Source: Decorospora gaudefroyi
Lineage: Eukaryota; Ascomycota; Dothideomycetes; Pleosporales; Pleosporaceae
Assembly (NCBI GenBank): GCA_010015605.1
Contig: ML975273.1
Location: forward strand, 1,179-65,178
Direction of reading: 5' to 3'
Length of the DNA: 64,000 nucleotides
A program made the translations under genes and the position numbers. The notes under the pieces are model-generated. The model did not search any database. It had not been told where the DNA came from and saw only the letters and a list, made by a program, of their open reading frames with translations. Positions 33,368-44,522 of the stretch are shown here, in pieces. How positions within the stretch are numbered: position 1 is the first letter of the stretch; every line of letters begins with the position of its first letter.

Positions 33368-35833
33368 ATGCCCATCTTTCATGATCCCCATGATAGCCCG
33401 CCGACGCCATCATGCTTCCCTCAACCGCCGTCAAGAGCAGGAACGTCGAGACTCGTTTTGGAGAGAGATATGGCCGACGACTTGCAACTACAAAAGCCGA
33501 TAGAACCCGAAATGTCGCGGGATAGGGACGCTGAGTCCCCAAGCCGAATGCGCAAGTCTGTGTTCGGTCGGAAGGAGTTGATTGATAGGATCAAAAGGAC
33601 GAAGAGTCCATCGTGGCTTCACGGGCAGGGTGTGAGTAACCGGTGGTCTGCTGGAGGGCCAGATTATAGCACCACCCAGTATCGCGACCCGTGTACTGAC
33701 AGCAGATCGCAGGCCGAAAACCCCCACGATTGGAGCACCGCTACACGACCAAGTTCCCGAGACCGGCCGAAGACGCCCCTACTCCCTTGCACCGAGCCAC
33801 ACAACCCACGCACTTCTCCCCCCGAGCATCTCCGAGATGATGCAGCAGCAGGCCTCGAGATCGAGCGTCCTCGGTCCGCATTACACGCTGGGGACTTCAG
33901 GGAGAAGAACACAGGTACGACTTCCAGCCAGGGCTCATCGCCTGCCGGATATCTGGCGACTTCCCCGGTTGTCCCCTGGAATCGCTCTTTCCCGACCGCT
34001 GCCTATCCGTCACATCGGAGCCCTGTCCTAGACTGCGAATCGAACATCAATGCCACTCGCACGGTCGCGCGAGCCCGGGCGGCATCCCAGTCAACAATCA
34101 GCTCGTTTGCCTTTCTACCTCCTACAAGCCCACTGGTCCAGCAAGCAAACAACACAGATCTGGAATTTACGTCAAGACCGGGCTCGCGGCAGGCGTCTCG
34201 GAGCCCTGACAGGGGTAACCGTCGGCACACCTATTCTCCTGCGTCGTTTCATGGCTACCAATCGACCCAGATGCTTCCATCTGCGACTGGTACGCCTGCG
34301 GCAAGACATCTTCGGCGAGGAAGCTCGATACCTTATCAAGCGCACCAACCTCGACGATCGATGAACATGAATCACTCTCAACCTCAGTCCCATTCACACA
34401 CGCCATATATGAACTCGCGGCGCCCGTCTTTCTCCTCCGAAGCATCCCCACTGCAGCATGCGCCCATGGTGGGCTCATACGAGGAGTCGATACTGCGTGG
34501 TCGCATGTCTACAACACCTTCCAGGCCGCTTGACTTTGTTGCGAAGATCGGTGTGCTCGGAAGAGGACAGTGCAAGTCTAGCCTGAAATGCCCGCCTCAC
34601 GTTACAGTGCCCTTTCCTGCAGTGTTCTACAGCTACAACACAGGCAACGGCAGGGTTTCAGACAACGAACCGAGTCCATATGTCGGCCTCATAGACTTGG
34701 AGCACTCGTTATCACCGCCTGAAGAGAGCAACGACGCTAGCAGACGCAAGCGGCGGCACGCTGTATCTGCTCCGGATCACGATGATCTTGATTTTCGGAT
34801 ACACATTGGCGAAGACGAGGATGCTCGGTCCATGAAAGGGGACCTACGTCGAAGAGAAAAGAAGAAGAGACGATCAACGTCTCCCAAAGCACCCCCCGGA
34901 GGATGTTATCGCATCCCACCGCAGGGCCAACTACAGATTGTGCTGAAGAACCCGAATAAGACCGCGGTGAAATTGTTTCTGGTTCCGTACGACCTGTCTG
35001 ATATGGAGCCGGGGCAGAAAACTTTCATCAGGCAACGCAGCTACTCTGCTGGCCCCATCCTTGACATGCCCATCTCTTCGCGCACGAACCTTGGTACAGA
35101 TCGGCCTGAAGCTGCCCTCAGTAATTCGGACGACCCGAACGACCGACCAATACTACGGTATTTGATTCACTTGCATATATGCTGTCCTTCCAGAGGTCGT
35201 CATTATTTGTACAAAAGCATACGAGTCGTCTTCGCCAACCGAGTGCCAGATGGGAAAGAAAGGTTAAGGAATGAGATACAGCAGCCAGAGCCAAGATATA
35301 GTGCGTACAAACCGCCTAGAGACGCAGGAGCTTCGCACAATACAGCCACCGGGATCCACCTTGCGGCTGATCGCCGTCGCAGCGCAGGGTGGCCACTCTC
35401 TCAGTCCCAGCAGGCATACGATCGCATCGATGACCTAAGAAAGCACACACCGTTGCCTCCGCCGGCTGTCAAGTTTACAGGTGGCGGGCTCAGCTCATCC
35501 ACGTCGAGTGGGTTAGGCTCGCCCATGGCGGATCTGCAACCCATCCCTTTCAGTCTCACGCGATTAGCTGCCATCGAGTCACGACCGGTATCACGCGATC
35601 GGATGGAAGTCGACCGCAAGAGCCCGTTCAGAACCCCTGCCACTTCTCCCAAGCCAGGCCTAGGCAGTCCCAATAGCCAAGGCAACGCCACTTTCGAGAA
35701 ACTCAACAAAGGAGATGTTGGCTACGGCGGGAATGCTTTCTCTCCTCTTGGCAGTCCGATCAAGGCTCCTAATGCGGGTCTGCTTTCTCAGAAGTTGCGC
35801 GGATTCGGGGTTCAGCACGATGAAGGCGAGTGA
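33368..35833 (+). CDS. Atos/FAM214-like protein (DUF4210 + chromosome-segregation domain)
   Basis: 821 aa, single exon. A long Ser/Pro/Arg-rich N-terminus (to about residue 375) leads into the Atos-like conserved region GSYEESILRGRMSTTPSRPL, DFVAKIGVLGRGQCKSSLKC, PPHVTVPFPAVFYSY, and then, after an insert, CYRIPPQGQLQIVLKNPNKT, AVKLFLVPYDLSDMEPGQKT, FIRQRSYSAG, RYLIHLHICCPSRGRHYLYK and SIRVVFANRVPDGKE. These blocks match the DUF4210 and Chromosome_seg domains of ATOSA/ATOSB and of an S. pombe protein needed for meiotic chromosome segregation. ATG at 33368 is the first ATG in the frame; ATG at 33470 (MADDLQ) is an alternative. An overlapping uORF precedes it. Confidence 0.82.
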   Translation: MPIFHDPHDSPPTPSCFPQPPSRAGTSRLVLERDMADDLQLQKPIEPEMSRDRDAESPSRMRKSVFGRKELIDRIKRTKSPSWLHGQGVSNRWSAGGPDYSTTQYRDPCTDSRSQAENPHDWSTATRPSSRDRPKTPLLPCTEPHNPRTSPPEHLRDDAAAGLEIERPRSALHAGDFREKNTGTTSSQGSSPAGYLATSPVVPWNRSFPTAAYPSHRSPVLDCESNINATRTVARARAASQSTISSFAFLPPTSPLVQQANNTDLEFTSRPGSRQASRSPDRGNRRHTYSPASFHGYQSTQMLPSATGTPAARHLRRGSSIPYQAHQPRRSMNMNHSQPQSHSHTPYMNSRRPSFSSEASPLQHAPMVGSYEESILRGRMSTTPSRPLDFVAKIGVLGRGQCKSSLKCPPHVTVPFPAVFYSYNTGNGRVSDNEPSPYVGLIDLEHSLSPPEESNDASRRKRRHAVSAPDHDDLDFRIHIGEDEDARSMKGDLRRREKKKRRSTSPKAPPGGCYRIPPQGQLQIVLKNPNKTAVKLFLVPYDLSDMEPGQKTFIRQRSYSAGPILDMPISSRTNLGTDRPEAALSNSDDPNDRPILRYLIHLHICCPSRGRHYLYKSIRVVFANRVPDGKERLRNEIQQPEPRYSAYKPPRDAGASHNTATGIHLAADRRRSAGWPLSQSQQAYDRIDDLRKHTPLPPPAVKFTGGGLSSSTSSGLGSPMADLQPIPFSLTRLAAIESRPVSRDRMEVDRKSPFRTPATSPKPGLGSPNSQGNATFEKLNKGDVGYGGNAFSPLGSPIKAPNAGLLSQKLRGFGVQHDEGE

Positions 35834-36839
35834 ATCGTCTCGTGTGACGAGGGTAACAACTGCGCCGCCACCTTTTTTCTCTCCTATTGTGTTATCGTTT
35901 CCTTTGTCGAATACCAATGAATAACAGTCAGAAGATGAGATGATGTTTGTAGATGAGATGGAAGCTGATGGAAACCAACAAATACCCCACCGCCTGTGTT
36001 ATCTTTACTTGGCGTTCTAGAATCTATATTGTTGCACAAGGCTATGAGCAAGGCGTCATTCATATCCTTGTCAGAGGAATTACTACTGAATTCTTCGCTA
36101 CCAGGTTCATGTGCTTTGGACACGGATCGCGCACTCTACTCTAGATCAGATAGAATGAAGACGAGTGCAGCCCGCGTTGCGGGCTGCATACTGCAAGTTT
36201 TCACGTACGACGGGAAGCGGTGTAGGGGTCCAAAAAGCGAGCCGTCATCTTGCTACCGGTATTCGATATTGATTTTCTACCTAATAGCTAACAGACGGTT
36301 GTTTCTTAAAAGTCTAATAGAGTCTCTCCTCTGTAAATCGGGCAATCACGTGCCGCTGTTCGCTTACACCTGCCCGTATTGACCGATGACGTAACCGACG
36401 TGGCACCAAGGCGCGCTTACACAGTATCGCCACTCCTCTTCCACTACAGAGTCGAACACGTTCCAGTACGTTTCCAACGCCTTTCACCGATGCGACGACT
36501 GCTTTTGAAGCAGCGCGCTACGACGACATCCAAATTTCCACGAGGCTTTAGAGAACTGTGCCACTATCTGTATGCGAAGCTGCAGCCTTTTAACGATTTC
36601 CTTACAACACCTCTCTAGCGGTTGATTTCATCTTCTCTTCCCGTATCGGTCGACATCTCTGCTTCCAAGTGACGGTTGTAGTGGAAGGGACATAGAACAT
36701 CTGCTAGCCTGGCACTGCCTTCGGGGAATTCCGATACTCTTCTACTGGCCATAACCGAGCAATGAGAAGAATAGAACGCCGACAATAACCTCATTGCCAT
36801 CGTAAGATAGAAATAGGGGGTTGGTATTTTGGTTTAGGA
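35834..36839. other. Spacer between the Atos-like and HET genes
   Basis: About 1 kb, no gene recognised. Holds a perfect hairpin at 36166-36188 and the HET gene promoter. Confidence 0.5.
36166..36188. other. Perfect 10-bp inverted repeat (hairpin)
   Basis: TGCAGCCCGC (36166-36175), a 3-nt loop and its exact reverse complement (36179-36188). It lies 333 bp after the stop of the Atos-like gene. Role unknown. Confidence 0.7.
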
Positions 36840-39004
36840 ATGCCGTCCGGGGAGCGAGACGAGCTGATACGACGAGCCGAAGCTGAATGGGATTTCGTAC
36901 TTCAAAAACTCCGTTGCCGTCCGGATAACACTGGAAATGGCGGTCATCGAAACGAGCTGTGTAGTCGCTGTGCCAGTATCGATTGGGCTCAGCTCGCTAC
37001 CCTGGAGCTCCCACATGATAATATTTTGGATTCAGGAGTGATTTTCGACATCAGGGAGTCGAGTGAAGAGTTGTGTTCATCATCCTGTCGAGTTTGTCAA
37101 ATGCTAGGTAGGGGTAAGCTCTTTCAGACTGATGAAGAAGACGATGACGGCGAGGCGCTGCCCCTATGGATTAGGTGCATGTGTCATCTCACCAACTCCG
37201 AAAGTCTATCGGACATGAACGACATGAACTGCATGTCCCGAGGCAACACAGAGCGACAACACGGGCCACTACTATATTTTCGTGGGGGACATCGTTTCCG
37301 ATTTGGGCTGCTGCCCGCAAAAGGTCACCGGGGCATTTTGTCGCCTCGCAGACTCGAACCAAGCGCTATCGATTATGATGCTATTCGGTATTGGTTTGCC
37401 TTCTGCGAAAATACGCATGCCAACTTCTGTAAACCAGTCTATGAGCAGTACATACCGGGGTTTAAGGTCATTGACTGCCAGACCAAGCGAGTTGTCGACG
37501 CGCCACAAAGTCCGCTCTTCAGATATGTCGCATTATCATATGTCTGGGGGATTCCTTCAAACATCCCGCAGGATCAGTGTCAATTCCCACGAACGGTCCA
37601 GGACGCCATCGTCGTTACACTTGAGCTGGGATATCAATATCTTTGGGTCGATCAGTTTGTAGGTCCCAAATCCTGCGCCATAGAAAAAGGAGCCAGTACA
37701 CTGACAACCACTTATAGTGCATTGACCAGCACAATGAAACCGAAAAGACTATACAAATTCGTATGATGGACCGCATCTATTCCCAGTCTCAGCTCGTCAT
37801 TATTGCTGCAGCTGGACAGTCAGCGGATCACGGACTCCCTGGCGTCGGTACGACCTCTCGGACCGCACAACTGAGAGCCGAAACTGTTAATGGCGAGGAA
37901 CTCATCCAGATATTTCATCCTTTTGCTGATCTTTATCGGAGTAAATGGACATCCCGAGCTTGGACTTATCAGGAAGGGTTCCTCTCCATCCGAAGGCTTG
38001 TCTTTACAGAACATGAAGCCTTTTTTGTATGCAACAAGATGTCCTGCCAGGAATCTGTGGATCTTCAGCTCCACTCTAGGCCTGGAAATCAGCCAGAAGG
38101 CCTCAGATGGCACGGTCCGCTTCATCTCCCAGGGACTTGCCACCATGATGGCCGCAAATCAGCCGATGGCAGACTTCACGACGTAGCCAGCTTCTTACAA
38201 AACTATTGCATGAAAAAAATATCCTACGAATCGGATATCCTGAATGGATGCGTTGGTATACTTAACACTTTGGTAGATGGTCACTATTGGGGCATGCCCA
38301 TGGAGTATCTGGCCCACGGCGACTACTATATGGACCTCTACTGGAGGTGTCCAAGGCCAGGGAAAAGGCGAGAGGGCTTTCCCTCCTGGACCTGGGCAGC
38401 GACTACGAGGCGAGCATGGCTTTCGATGACAAGAGGTGCGTGGACAGGGCTCTACACTGTTCGTATTCCATCAGCGGACGGTAGCTGGCAAACCGTCGAC
38501 GAGCTTATTAAATCCGGTACGGCCGCCTCTAGCTCGCTTTCTGGGGCTACACTGTGCGTCACCGGTCAGCTTTTTTCAGTACGCGTGGTTGGACGTCGCT
38601 TGATTCATATGGACGAGCTCACTATAAGAGAGCGAGTAATGTCGGAGCGATCTCATATCCCCGACCATCATGTAATTTTCTCATATTCAGATCATGTGGA
38701 GATGGGGTTAGAGCTTGAATTGGACGTCGAGACACCAGGCGCAACGTACACGGGCGACTTTCAGGCCATCTTGCTCGGCGATATAACTGTCACACAACTC
38801 CATGGCTTTGATCGCCTGTCGCCTCCTTGGCGGGCGCCAGTCTTTCTGCTACTCGAGCCAGTCGGCACCCATTACCGACGCATTGGGGTTACGAACAATG
38901 TCTGTCGCACCATGAGTAAAACCACGGGCAGATTGCATATACCCAGGAGTGGCGACCGGAAACCGGAATTGAGTGGTCTTGAGGACACTGTATACCTTGT
39001 ATAG
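36840..39004 (+). CDS. Heterokaryon incompatibility (HET) domain protein
   Basis: Exons 36840-37658 and 37718-39004 across a 59-nt intron (donor gtaggt, acceptor atag) give 701 aa. The HET domain starts at about 230: FRYVALSYVWG, TVQDAIVVTLELGYQYLWVD, QFCIDQHNETEKTIQIRMMD, RIYSQSQLVIIAAAGQSADH, and WTSRAWTYQEGFLSIRRLVF. The intron falls exactly inside VDQF|CIDQ, so both halves of the motif are needed to see it. HET domains, TIR-like in structure, trigger cell death on allorecognition in fungi; the partner here is unknown. The first 120 residues contain CSRCASIDW and CSSSCRVCQML, a Cys-rich N-terminus common in this family. Confidence 0.92.
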
Positions 39005-39945
39005 AGATAGGTGGTTCCGCGGTGGAACTTGGAAGAGGCGGCGGTGAGCACACATCGCCCGACACTAGGTTTCTTGCGATTGAGGAGTGTGAGTTTCCAC
39101 CGTCCTCGTCGTGTTTAGATCTGATGGAGTACAGAAGTGAAGAGAGTATTTCAAAGGCCGGGTTGCAGCAGGTGCCAAACAACCCGATGGCAATTCTCGT
39201 TCTCAACAGTGAGCGCATTAATTTTGGGGTTGGTGGAGCTTGTACAAGGGCCGTGTTGTGCATCTCAAAATTTCCATCTCGAAAGGGAAGCGGCGCAGTA
39301 CCGAATTCCAACATCTACCAACTGCTACGCCTCAGCCAAGGAGCGCAATGCGCTTTAAACCAACCTGACTGCGCCACAAGAATTTCCTAATGTCGCCCAA
39401 TCAAAGCTTATCTCTCTAAATGTCTTATTTCCGTCCGCCTTGCAATTCCATCTTGCCTGTGTTGGTTCAGTCCGTGCTGGGGCTTACGGTTGTGGGTCTA
39501 GGATTGGTTAGGGGAGTCTTCAATTGTTGAAGTAGTGACGATGGGCATCCGACAGTCAGTGACGCAAAGATTTCGCCGCAGCATTGCTCTTTCCTCGCGC
39601 TGCAGACAGTCGTTACCTACCGTTTAGGCGTAGTCGTTTCCATTCACAGAAGATCAAGCAATCGCCACCTCCCGGTCGATACCCGCGCGGCACGGACCTC
39701 TAACGTTCCCAGCACCAGGCACCTGCACTTGACTCTCACCGCGGCAGGTGCAAGCTTATTCATTCCCTTGGCGGCCTAGTTACCCTCCGCAATCGGTCCA
39801 TGCTCCTCCAACCCCCACACCTTTAAAGAAAAAGCCTCTTCCTCAGATCCATACCCAGCGAGGACCTCACTGCTCTACTCTCCACGAACCTGCAAGTAAC
39901 GACAAGAAACACACACCTACACCAAACGCACTCGTGCTGCTCAAG
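39005..39945. other. Spacer upstream of the secreted protein gene
   Basis: No gene I can support. A forward frame at 39022-39390 (122 codons) starts just after the HET stop, with no domain. Confidence 0.45.
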
Positions 39946-40459
39946 ATGCATCTCCACATGCTCATCCTCGCCCTCGTCTGCGGCCTCGTCACTGCTCTGC
40001 CATCCGTTCGTACCCTTCCCAATCTCGCCTCTCATCTTATCACTAAACTCACCCCACCAACACAGAACTCATCCACCAACGGCCGCGGCGCCACGGTGTG
40101 GAAGAACAAGAAATTCCAAGGCCCATCTACCGCCATCCCCGCAAACAACTGGTGCACCGACATGAACAACATCTTCGGAAACTGGGACGCCAAGACACGC
40201 AGCATCAAGGTCGAGGCTGGCTACAAGTGCCGGTTCTATCTGTAAGTATAGTCACCCGGCTACGTGCACCTCTCGGTCTCCACGTCGAAAAGATGGTGCA
40301 GGCGTGCTGACTGGGCTTGGTAGGGACTATGGATGCACTGGACCTAAGATCGAGTTTGGTAGCCCCGATGGGCGTATGATGCTTGATGATCTCGGTCCGT
40401 CGTTTGATTTGAGCATTCACAGTGCGTACTGTGCTCCTCTCTCTCGGAGGCGGACGTAG
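39946..40459 (+). CDS. Small secreted beta/gamma-crystallin-like protein
   Basis: Exons 39946-40241 and 40324-40459 (82-nt intron, donor gtaagt, acceptor gtag) give 143 aa. Residues 1-18 form a signal peptide (MHLHMLILALVCGLVTA|LP). After a Ser/Thr linker the body reads GATVWKNKKFQGPSTAI, WCTDMNN, RSIKVEAGYKCRFYLDYGCT, and FDLSIHSAYC, a beta/gamma-crystallin-like Greek-key pattern (F.G ... C..L ... SI.V..G..C.FY.D..C ... SI.S..C). The four Cys after the signal peptide could pair as two bonds. Small secreted proteins of this fold are common in plant-associated fungi, so an effector or antimicrobial role is possible but not shown. It sits 0.9 kb downstream of the HET gene. Confidence 0.8.
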
Positions 40460-41738
40460 TCTTGCCCTTCTTGCACCTACCCCGTCAACGACTTGGGTGA
40501 AGATGCACTTGTCGCTTTGCTGTCGCGGTCTTGCACTTGCACGGCAGAGATGGGGTGGGGGCGAACCAAGTCAAATGCTCGTTGCTGGTCTGGGAAGTGC
40601 AATCTTTCCGCTCCAAGTACTTTTCGGGGCCTGTTCTCTTCCGGGTTGCATGGCCTTTTTACCATGTAGTGAACTTTGGGGTTAATGTTTAGTCGTATAA
40701 TGAATGGTATCATGCTTCACGGAACAACAATGCGCGAAACTTTGCTCTAGCCATACACACTCAAGAAACTCTTAACCCTCAATGTAGTACCAGTATTCTA
40801 AACCTTTCTTCAATCGTACGTCCACGTTCACTACTCATCTATGCGGACGTGCACCCTTGGCTACCTCCAAATCCCTCGCAGCATCAGCGCTCCAATAAGT
40901 TCGAGCTCTCCATAAGCCTTTACGCCTGTATTCATGTCCCCCATCAAGCCCAAACTGCGGCCATGCGTGCAAGACATCCATCCATCGACACGCCCCAACC
41001 CAACCTCACCTCGTACCGGTACGCATAAACCCACACAACAAACCAGACCCATCATCCACTTACCATGAACAAAAACATCCAAATCTCAAAACCCCCATGC
41101 TTGCGTCGAACAGCCACCAACACGCCCACCCGCGCCCCGTCAGCGCTAACGAATCGCGTACCTAGTGCGTTCCACGACCCCGGTTTGATTTGATTTGATC
41201 TGATCTCACATTGTTAGAACGAAGGTAGCTGTATGTTGTACGCCGAAATTTGGATACTAAAGAAGAAGAAGAAAAGGGTGTTGGGGTGTGGACGTATAGG
41301 TATTATAATGGTATCGTAAGTACCGGTATGCATTGCACAAAGTGTGTTTCTAGTTGCGTAGAAGCAGTCGTTGGATTGGGTAATATTCGCTACTGCGGCG
41401 CAACCTAGTCGGCCGGTCGGTATCTGCTGCCCTGGTTATAAAAAGGGTAGGTAGTAGAAAAATTTCGAAAGAAGGGGGGGGGGGGGGGGAGGGGATGTAG
41501 GTATGACGTTGGGGGTTTGGAATCGGTTAGTTAGGTCATTGTCTCAAAAACAAGCTCCACTTCAAATAACAAAAAAAAATGCGTCAAGCAAAACACGTAT
41601 ATCCCTTAGCGCCACGCATTGGAGTGTACCACCTACTAAAGTTCCAACACCACAGCCACCAGGAAAAAATAAACCCCTATATCCATCTTTTTCACCACAC
41701 AACACGAACACGTCCAAACCCATACTTTTCACCACCCT
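40460..41738. other. Spacer with a 16-G run
   Basis: 1.28 kb with no gene recognised. It includes a gaagaag repeat at about 41260-41275 and a run of 16 G at 41474-41489. Confidence 0.5.
41474..41489 (+). repeat. Poly-G tract (16 G)
   Basis: Sixteen consecutive G, followed after one A by GGGG. Such runs are length-unstable and can form G-quadruplexes; it may also be a sequencing-length uncertainty. Confidence 0.85.
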
Positions 41739-44522
41739 CTACTCCCTCCCCTTCAACTCATCCAGCCTCTCCTTCAACCGATCCCACCCGGCACTATCCT
41801 CCCAGTTCTCTCTGCCCTTACCCATAACGCTGCGAACGGCGCTACGAGACTTGAACTTCCAGTCCTTGGCCACCAGCTCCCCACTATCGGCCGCTAGTCC
41901 TTCGGTTCGGTCGCGGGGGCCTAGCGTCTCGTACGCGTCGACAAGGTCGATGGTTTGATCGACCACGGCGTTCCACTGAGATTCGGTACCAGACTCCCAT
42001 TTTGGCTGCGACGTCACTGCTCTCCAAGCTTTTTCGTGGCACTCGAGCGCGGAGCTAGGCCGCTTGGTGTGGGTATATAGAGTCGCGAGGATAGTCCATA
42101 GTTTTGGCGAGACGGTGATGAGGGGCTTGACGTGCTTTTCTATGAGTTCGCTGACGAATTTTCCTTGGCCGGGTTGCATGGGGTCGAAGCCTTGGTCTGC
42201 CGAGACGACGTGCTTGACGAGCATGTCGAGAATTTCGGCGTCGACGCATTTCTCGCCTTCGGTTGAGCCGCGGAGCTCGCAGATGCGGCGTTGGGCGGTG
42301 ATGACGTCGCTCCAGGAGGGTGGATTGGTGGATGCGGCGACGGCGAGGACGTTGTTCCAGATGCGGAAGTCGTCGTGCTTTAGTGTGGCTGCACGCTTGA
42401 ATGCTTTGAGTGCGTCGGTGCGTGGGTGGTTGGTGACCCGCGCCTCTTCCACTCCGTCTTCTGTCTCTCTCACCCTGGGTTTGAGATGAAGAAGCGAGGC
42501 GGCAAGGTTGCTCCAGGCTTCTGCGTCTTGGTCCTCTAGCTGGACGCAGCGGGAGAAGGCTTCGACGGCATTCTTGAACTGCAGCAGCTCCAGGTAGGCG
42601 CAGCCAAGTGCGAACCACGCAGGTTGATAGAGAGCATTGATTTTGAGAGACAACGAGTACGCTTCAGCCGCTTTCGCGTAGTTGCGCTGCGCAATGTATC
42701 TTTGGCCGAGAGATCGCTGAGCACGTGCATATCGTTTGCCGGAGACCTCCCAGGCCCTCTCGTACATTGACAGATCGTTGTCAATGTCAGCAAGAATACA
42801 GTAGTAGCGCGGTGCTTCAGGTGGCGGCGGATCTCGCTCGGGACCTTCCCACTTTTCTTCATCCAAGTCGGCCGTTTCATCATTGCCGTTGGTAGCATGA
42901 AACAACTGTCTTCTGACCATCTTCCGCGCTCTATCTTCTTTCTCCGTAGCTGCATAGCACAACGCTGCTTCAGCCCACATCTCCAGCCTCTCGTAGATCT
43001 CGAGCGCGGATCGTAGACCGCCGATATTGACCCATCGAGCTGCGAGCTCGGCCTCGAGCTCCCAGCGCGAAGGAGACGAAAGCGGGAAAATATAGCGAAG
43101 GCGTTCTTCAACAGACGCTGCCTCTCCCGCCTTTGCCTGGGGTAAGAATGAGGTAACCTTGTCGCCGGTTTCCGCATCTGTGGTAGTTTCACCCGAAGTC
43201 TCTGCAATCACTTGATCGACAAGCGCTTGTAGCTGGAGTAGACCACGCTCCATCGTACGTGATTTGTAACCTTCGATACGACTTCGTACCAGAAGAGCCT
43301 GTGTGTAAACTTGCCAGTTGGAGCTTCCGCCTTCCAATACTCTCGTAGCGTATGGTTCGGTTTGTTCTCTGGTGAGGCCATCCGCGGGATTGGTGTTCTT
43401 GATGCTCTCGGCAAGCGAAAGCATGATGACTGAGTCCAACGGATCGAGAAGTGGTTGCTTTGAAGGATCCAGAGATGTGAGAGATGCTGGTAGGGCCGAC
43501 TCATCCTTGACCTCAGTGGACGGAGTACTATTCGTGAAGGATATCGACTCTAGCAACGTGTCGTCGTTCAGATCGAGCGCCTTCGGCTTTGACGTGCCGT
43601 CCGACGTGCCGTTGGCGTCTGATGTCGCGCTTCGGGCGAGCACAAGCAGCTGACTTGTATCCTTCTGCTGGAACTTTGTCCTCTTTCCCATGAGTCCAGT
43701 CAGCGCAAACTCGAAATTGCGCTCGGATGTAGCTTGATCAAGGTCTGCTCTAGCCTTCTTGTCGAGACCGTGATGTGTGTGAATAGCTGCTCTTTCTAGT
43801 AGAAAGCTTGTGTGTAGATCCTTGATCTCCCCACCTTTTCCTGAGTTCTGGATCAAGTCCTCTACGGTTTTCAGGTCGTCGTAGATGACATCTTGCAGGC
43901 TCGGCGCCGGCTCGCTTAGCAACCTCTGATGAATGAAGTTGGCTCTGAGGCGGGCCCACGCCGAAACTTGGACGTTCTTTTGTACAGGCGGGCTAATCAG
44001 GATAGTGTGCGCGAGGCATAGCAGCTCAATGTTTGGTGTGAGTTTGTACGCTGCGACGCCATCCGCACTTAGTGATGCAACGAGATCTATGCGCGTCGCG
44101 TTGAGCACTTTCGCATCTCCCGAGACCTCCTTCGATAGAAGAGTTTCGGCAGATTTGAATGGCAAGGGCGGGCCTGTAACGTTGGACTGTAGGAACGCGT
44201 GCAATGCGGCGATTGCAACGAGAAAGAAGAGGTTCTGCCAATATGCTGTTGTTTCGCGTATTTGACTCGATTTCTCTTCGTTTCGTTTTGATAGTATCAG
44301 CCCTAAGCGATGGAAGATGAAGTCGCTCCATAGACCAAAGTCGGCCCTCTTGCCGTCCTTGGTGGCTTCAATCTCCTGGTGCCCTAGTAAGATCTGGGCT
44401 TCTGGTGTTTGGAAAACTACCAAGAAGTCTCCTGATTCGGTTGCTTGAATCGCCGTTTCGAGTACGTCTGCGAGCTCATCCGGCAGTGAACTGCGAAAGA
44501 AGGTGAGGAGGACGTCAGCCAT
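41739..44522 (-). CDS. emw1: TPR protein Emw1/TTC27
   Basis: 927 aa, single exon. The signature TPR block is near residues 590-680: SLGQRYIAQRNYAKAAEAYS, LSLKINALYQPAWFALGCAY, LELLQFKNAVEAFSRCVQLE, DQDAEAWSNLAASLLHLK, which matches the central TPRs of human TTC27 and yeast Emw1 (essential for maintenance of the cell wall). The N-terminal half (helical, LVDQVIAETSGETTTDAETG insert) and the C-terminal WTILATLYTHTKRPSSALEC repeats also fit. Molecular role is not settled; TTC27/Emw1 have been linked to cell-wall integrity and protein-complex assembly. ATG at 44522 is the only upstream ATG; further upstream only TTG exists. Confidence 0.88.
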   Translation of the reverse strand: MADVLLTFFRSSLPDELADVLETAIQATESGDFLVVFQTPEAQILLGHQEIEATKDGKRADFGLWSDFIFHRLGLILSKRNEEKSSQIRETTAYWQNLFFLVAIAALHAFLQSNVTGPPLPFKSAETLLSKEVSGDAKVLNATRIDLVASLSADGVAAYKLTPNIELLCLAHTILISPPVQKNVQVSAWARLRANFIHQRLLSEPAPSLQDVIYDDLKTVEDLIQNSGKGGEIKDLHTSFLLERAAIHTHHGLDKKARADLDQATSERNFEFALTGLMGKRTKFQQKDTSQLLVLARSATSDANGTSDGTSKPKALDLNDDTLLESISFTNSTPSTEVKDESALPASLTSLDPSKQPLLDPLDSVIMLSLAESIKNTNPADGLTREQTEPYATRVLEGGSSNWQVYTQALLVRSRIEGYKSRTMERGLLQLQALVDQVIAETSGETTTDAETGDKVTSFLPQAKAGEAASVEERLRYIFPLSSPSRWELEAELAARWVNIGGLRSALEIYERLEMWAEAALCYAATEKEDRARKMVRRQLFHATNGNDETADLDEEKWEGPERDPPPPEAPRYYCILADIDNDLSMYERAWEVSGKRYARAQRSLGQRYIAQRNYAKAAEAYSLSLKINALYQPAWFALGCAYLELLQFKNAVEAFSRCVQLEDQDAEAWSNLAASLLHLKPRVRETEDGVEEARVTNHPRTDALKAFKRAATLKHDDFRIWNNVLAVAASTNPPSWSDVITAQRRICELRGSTEGEKCVDAEILDMLVKHVVSADQGFDPMQPGQGKFVSELIEKHVKPLITVSPKLWTILATLYTHTKRPSSALECHEKAWRAVTSQPKWESGTESQWNAVVDQTIDLVDAYETLGPRDRTEGLAADSGELVAKDWKFKSRSAVRSVMGKGRENWEDSAGWDRLKERLDELKGRE

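Noticed and set aside
39022..39390. Forward frame of 122 codons directly after the HET gene
   Set aside because: No domain or splice support; probably the HET 3' UTR.
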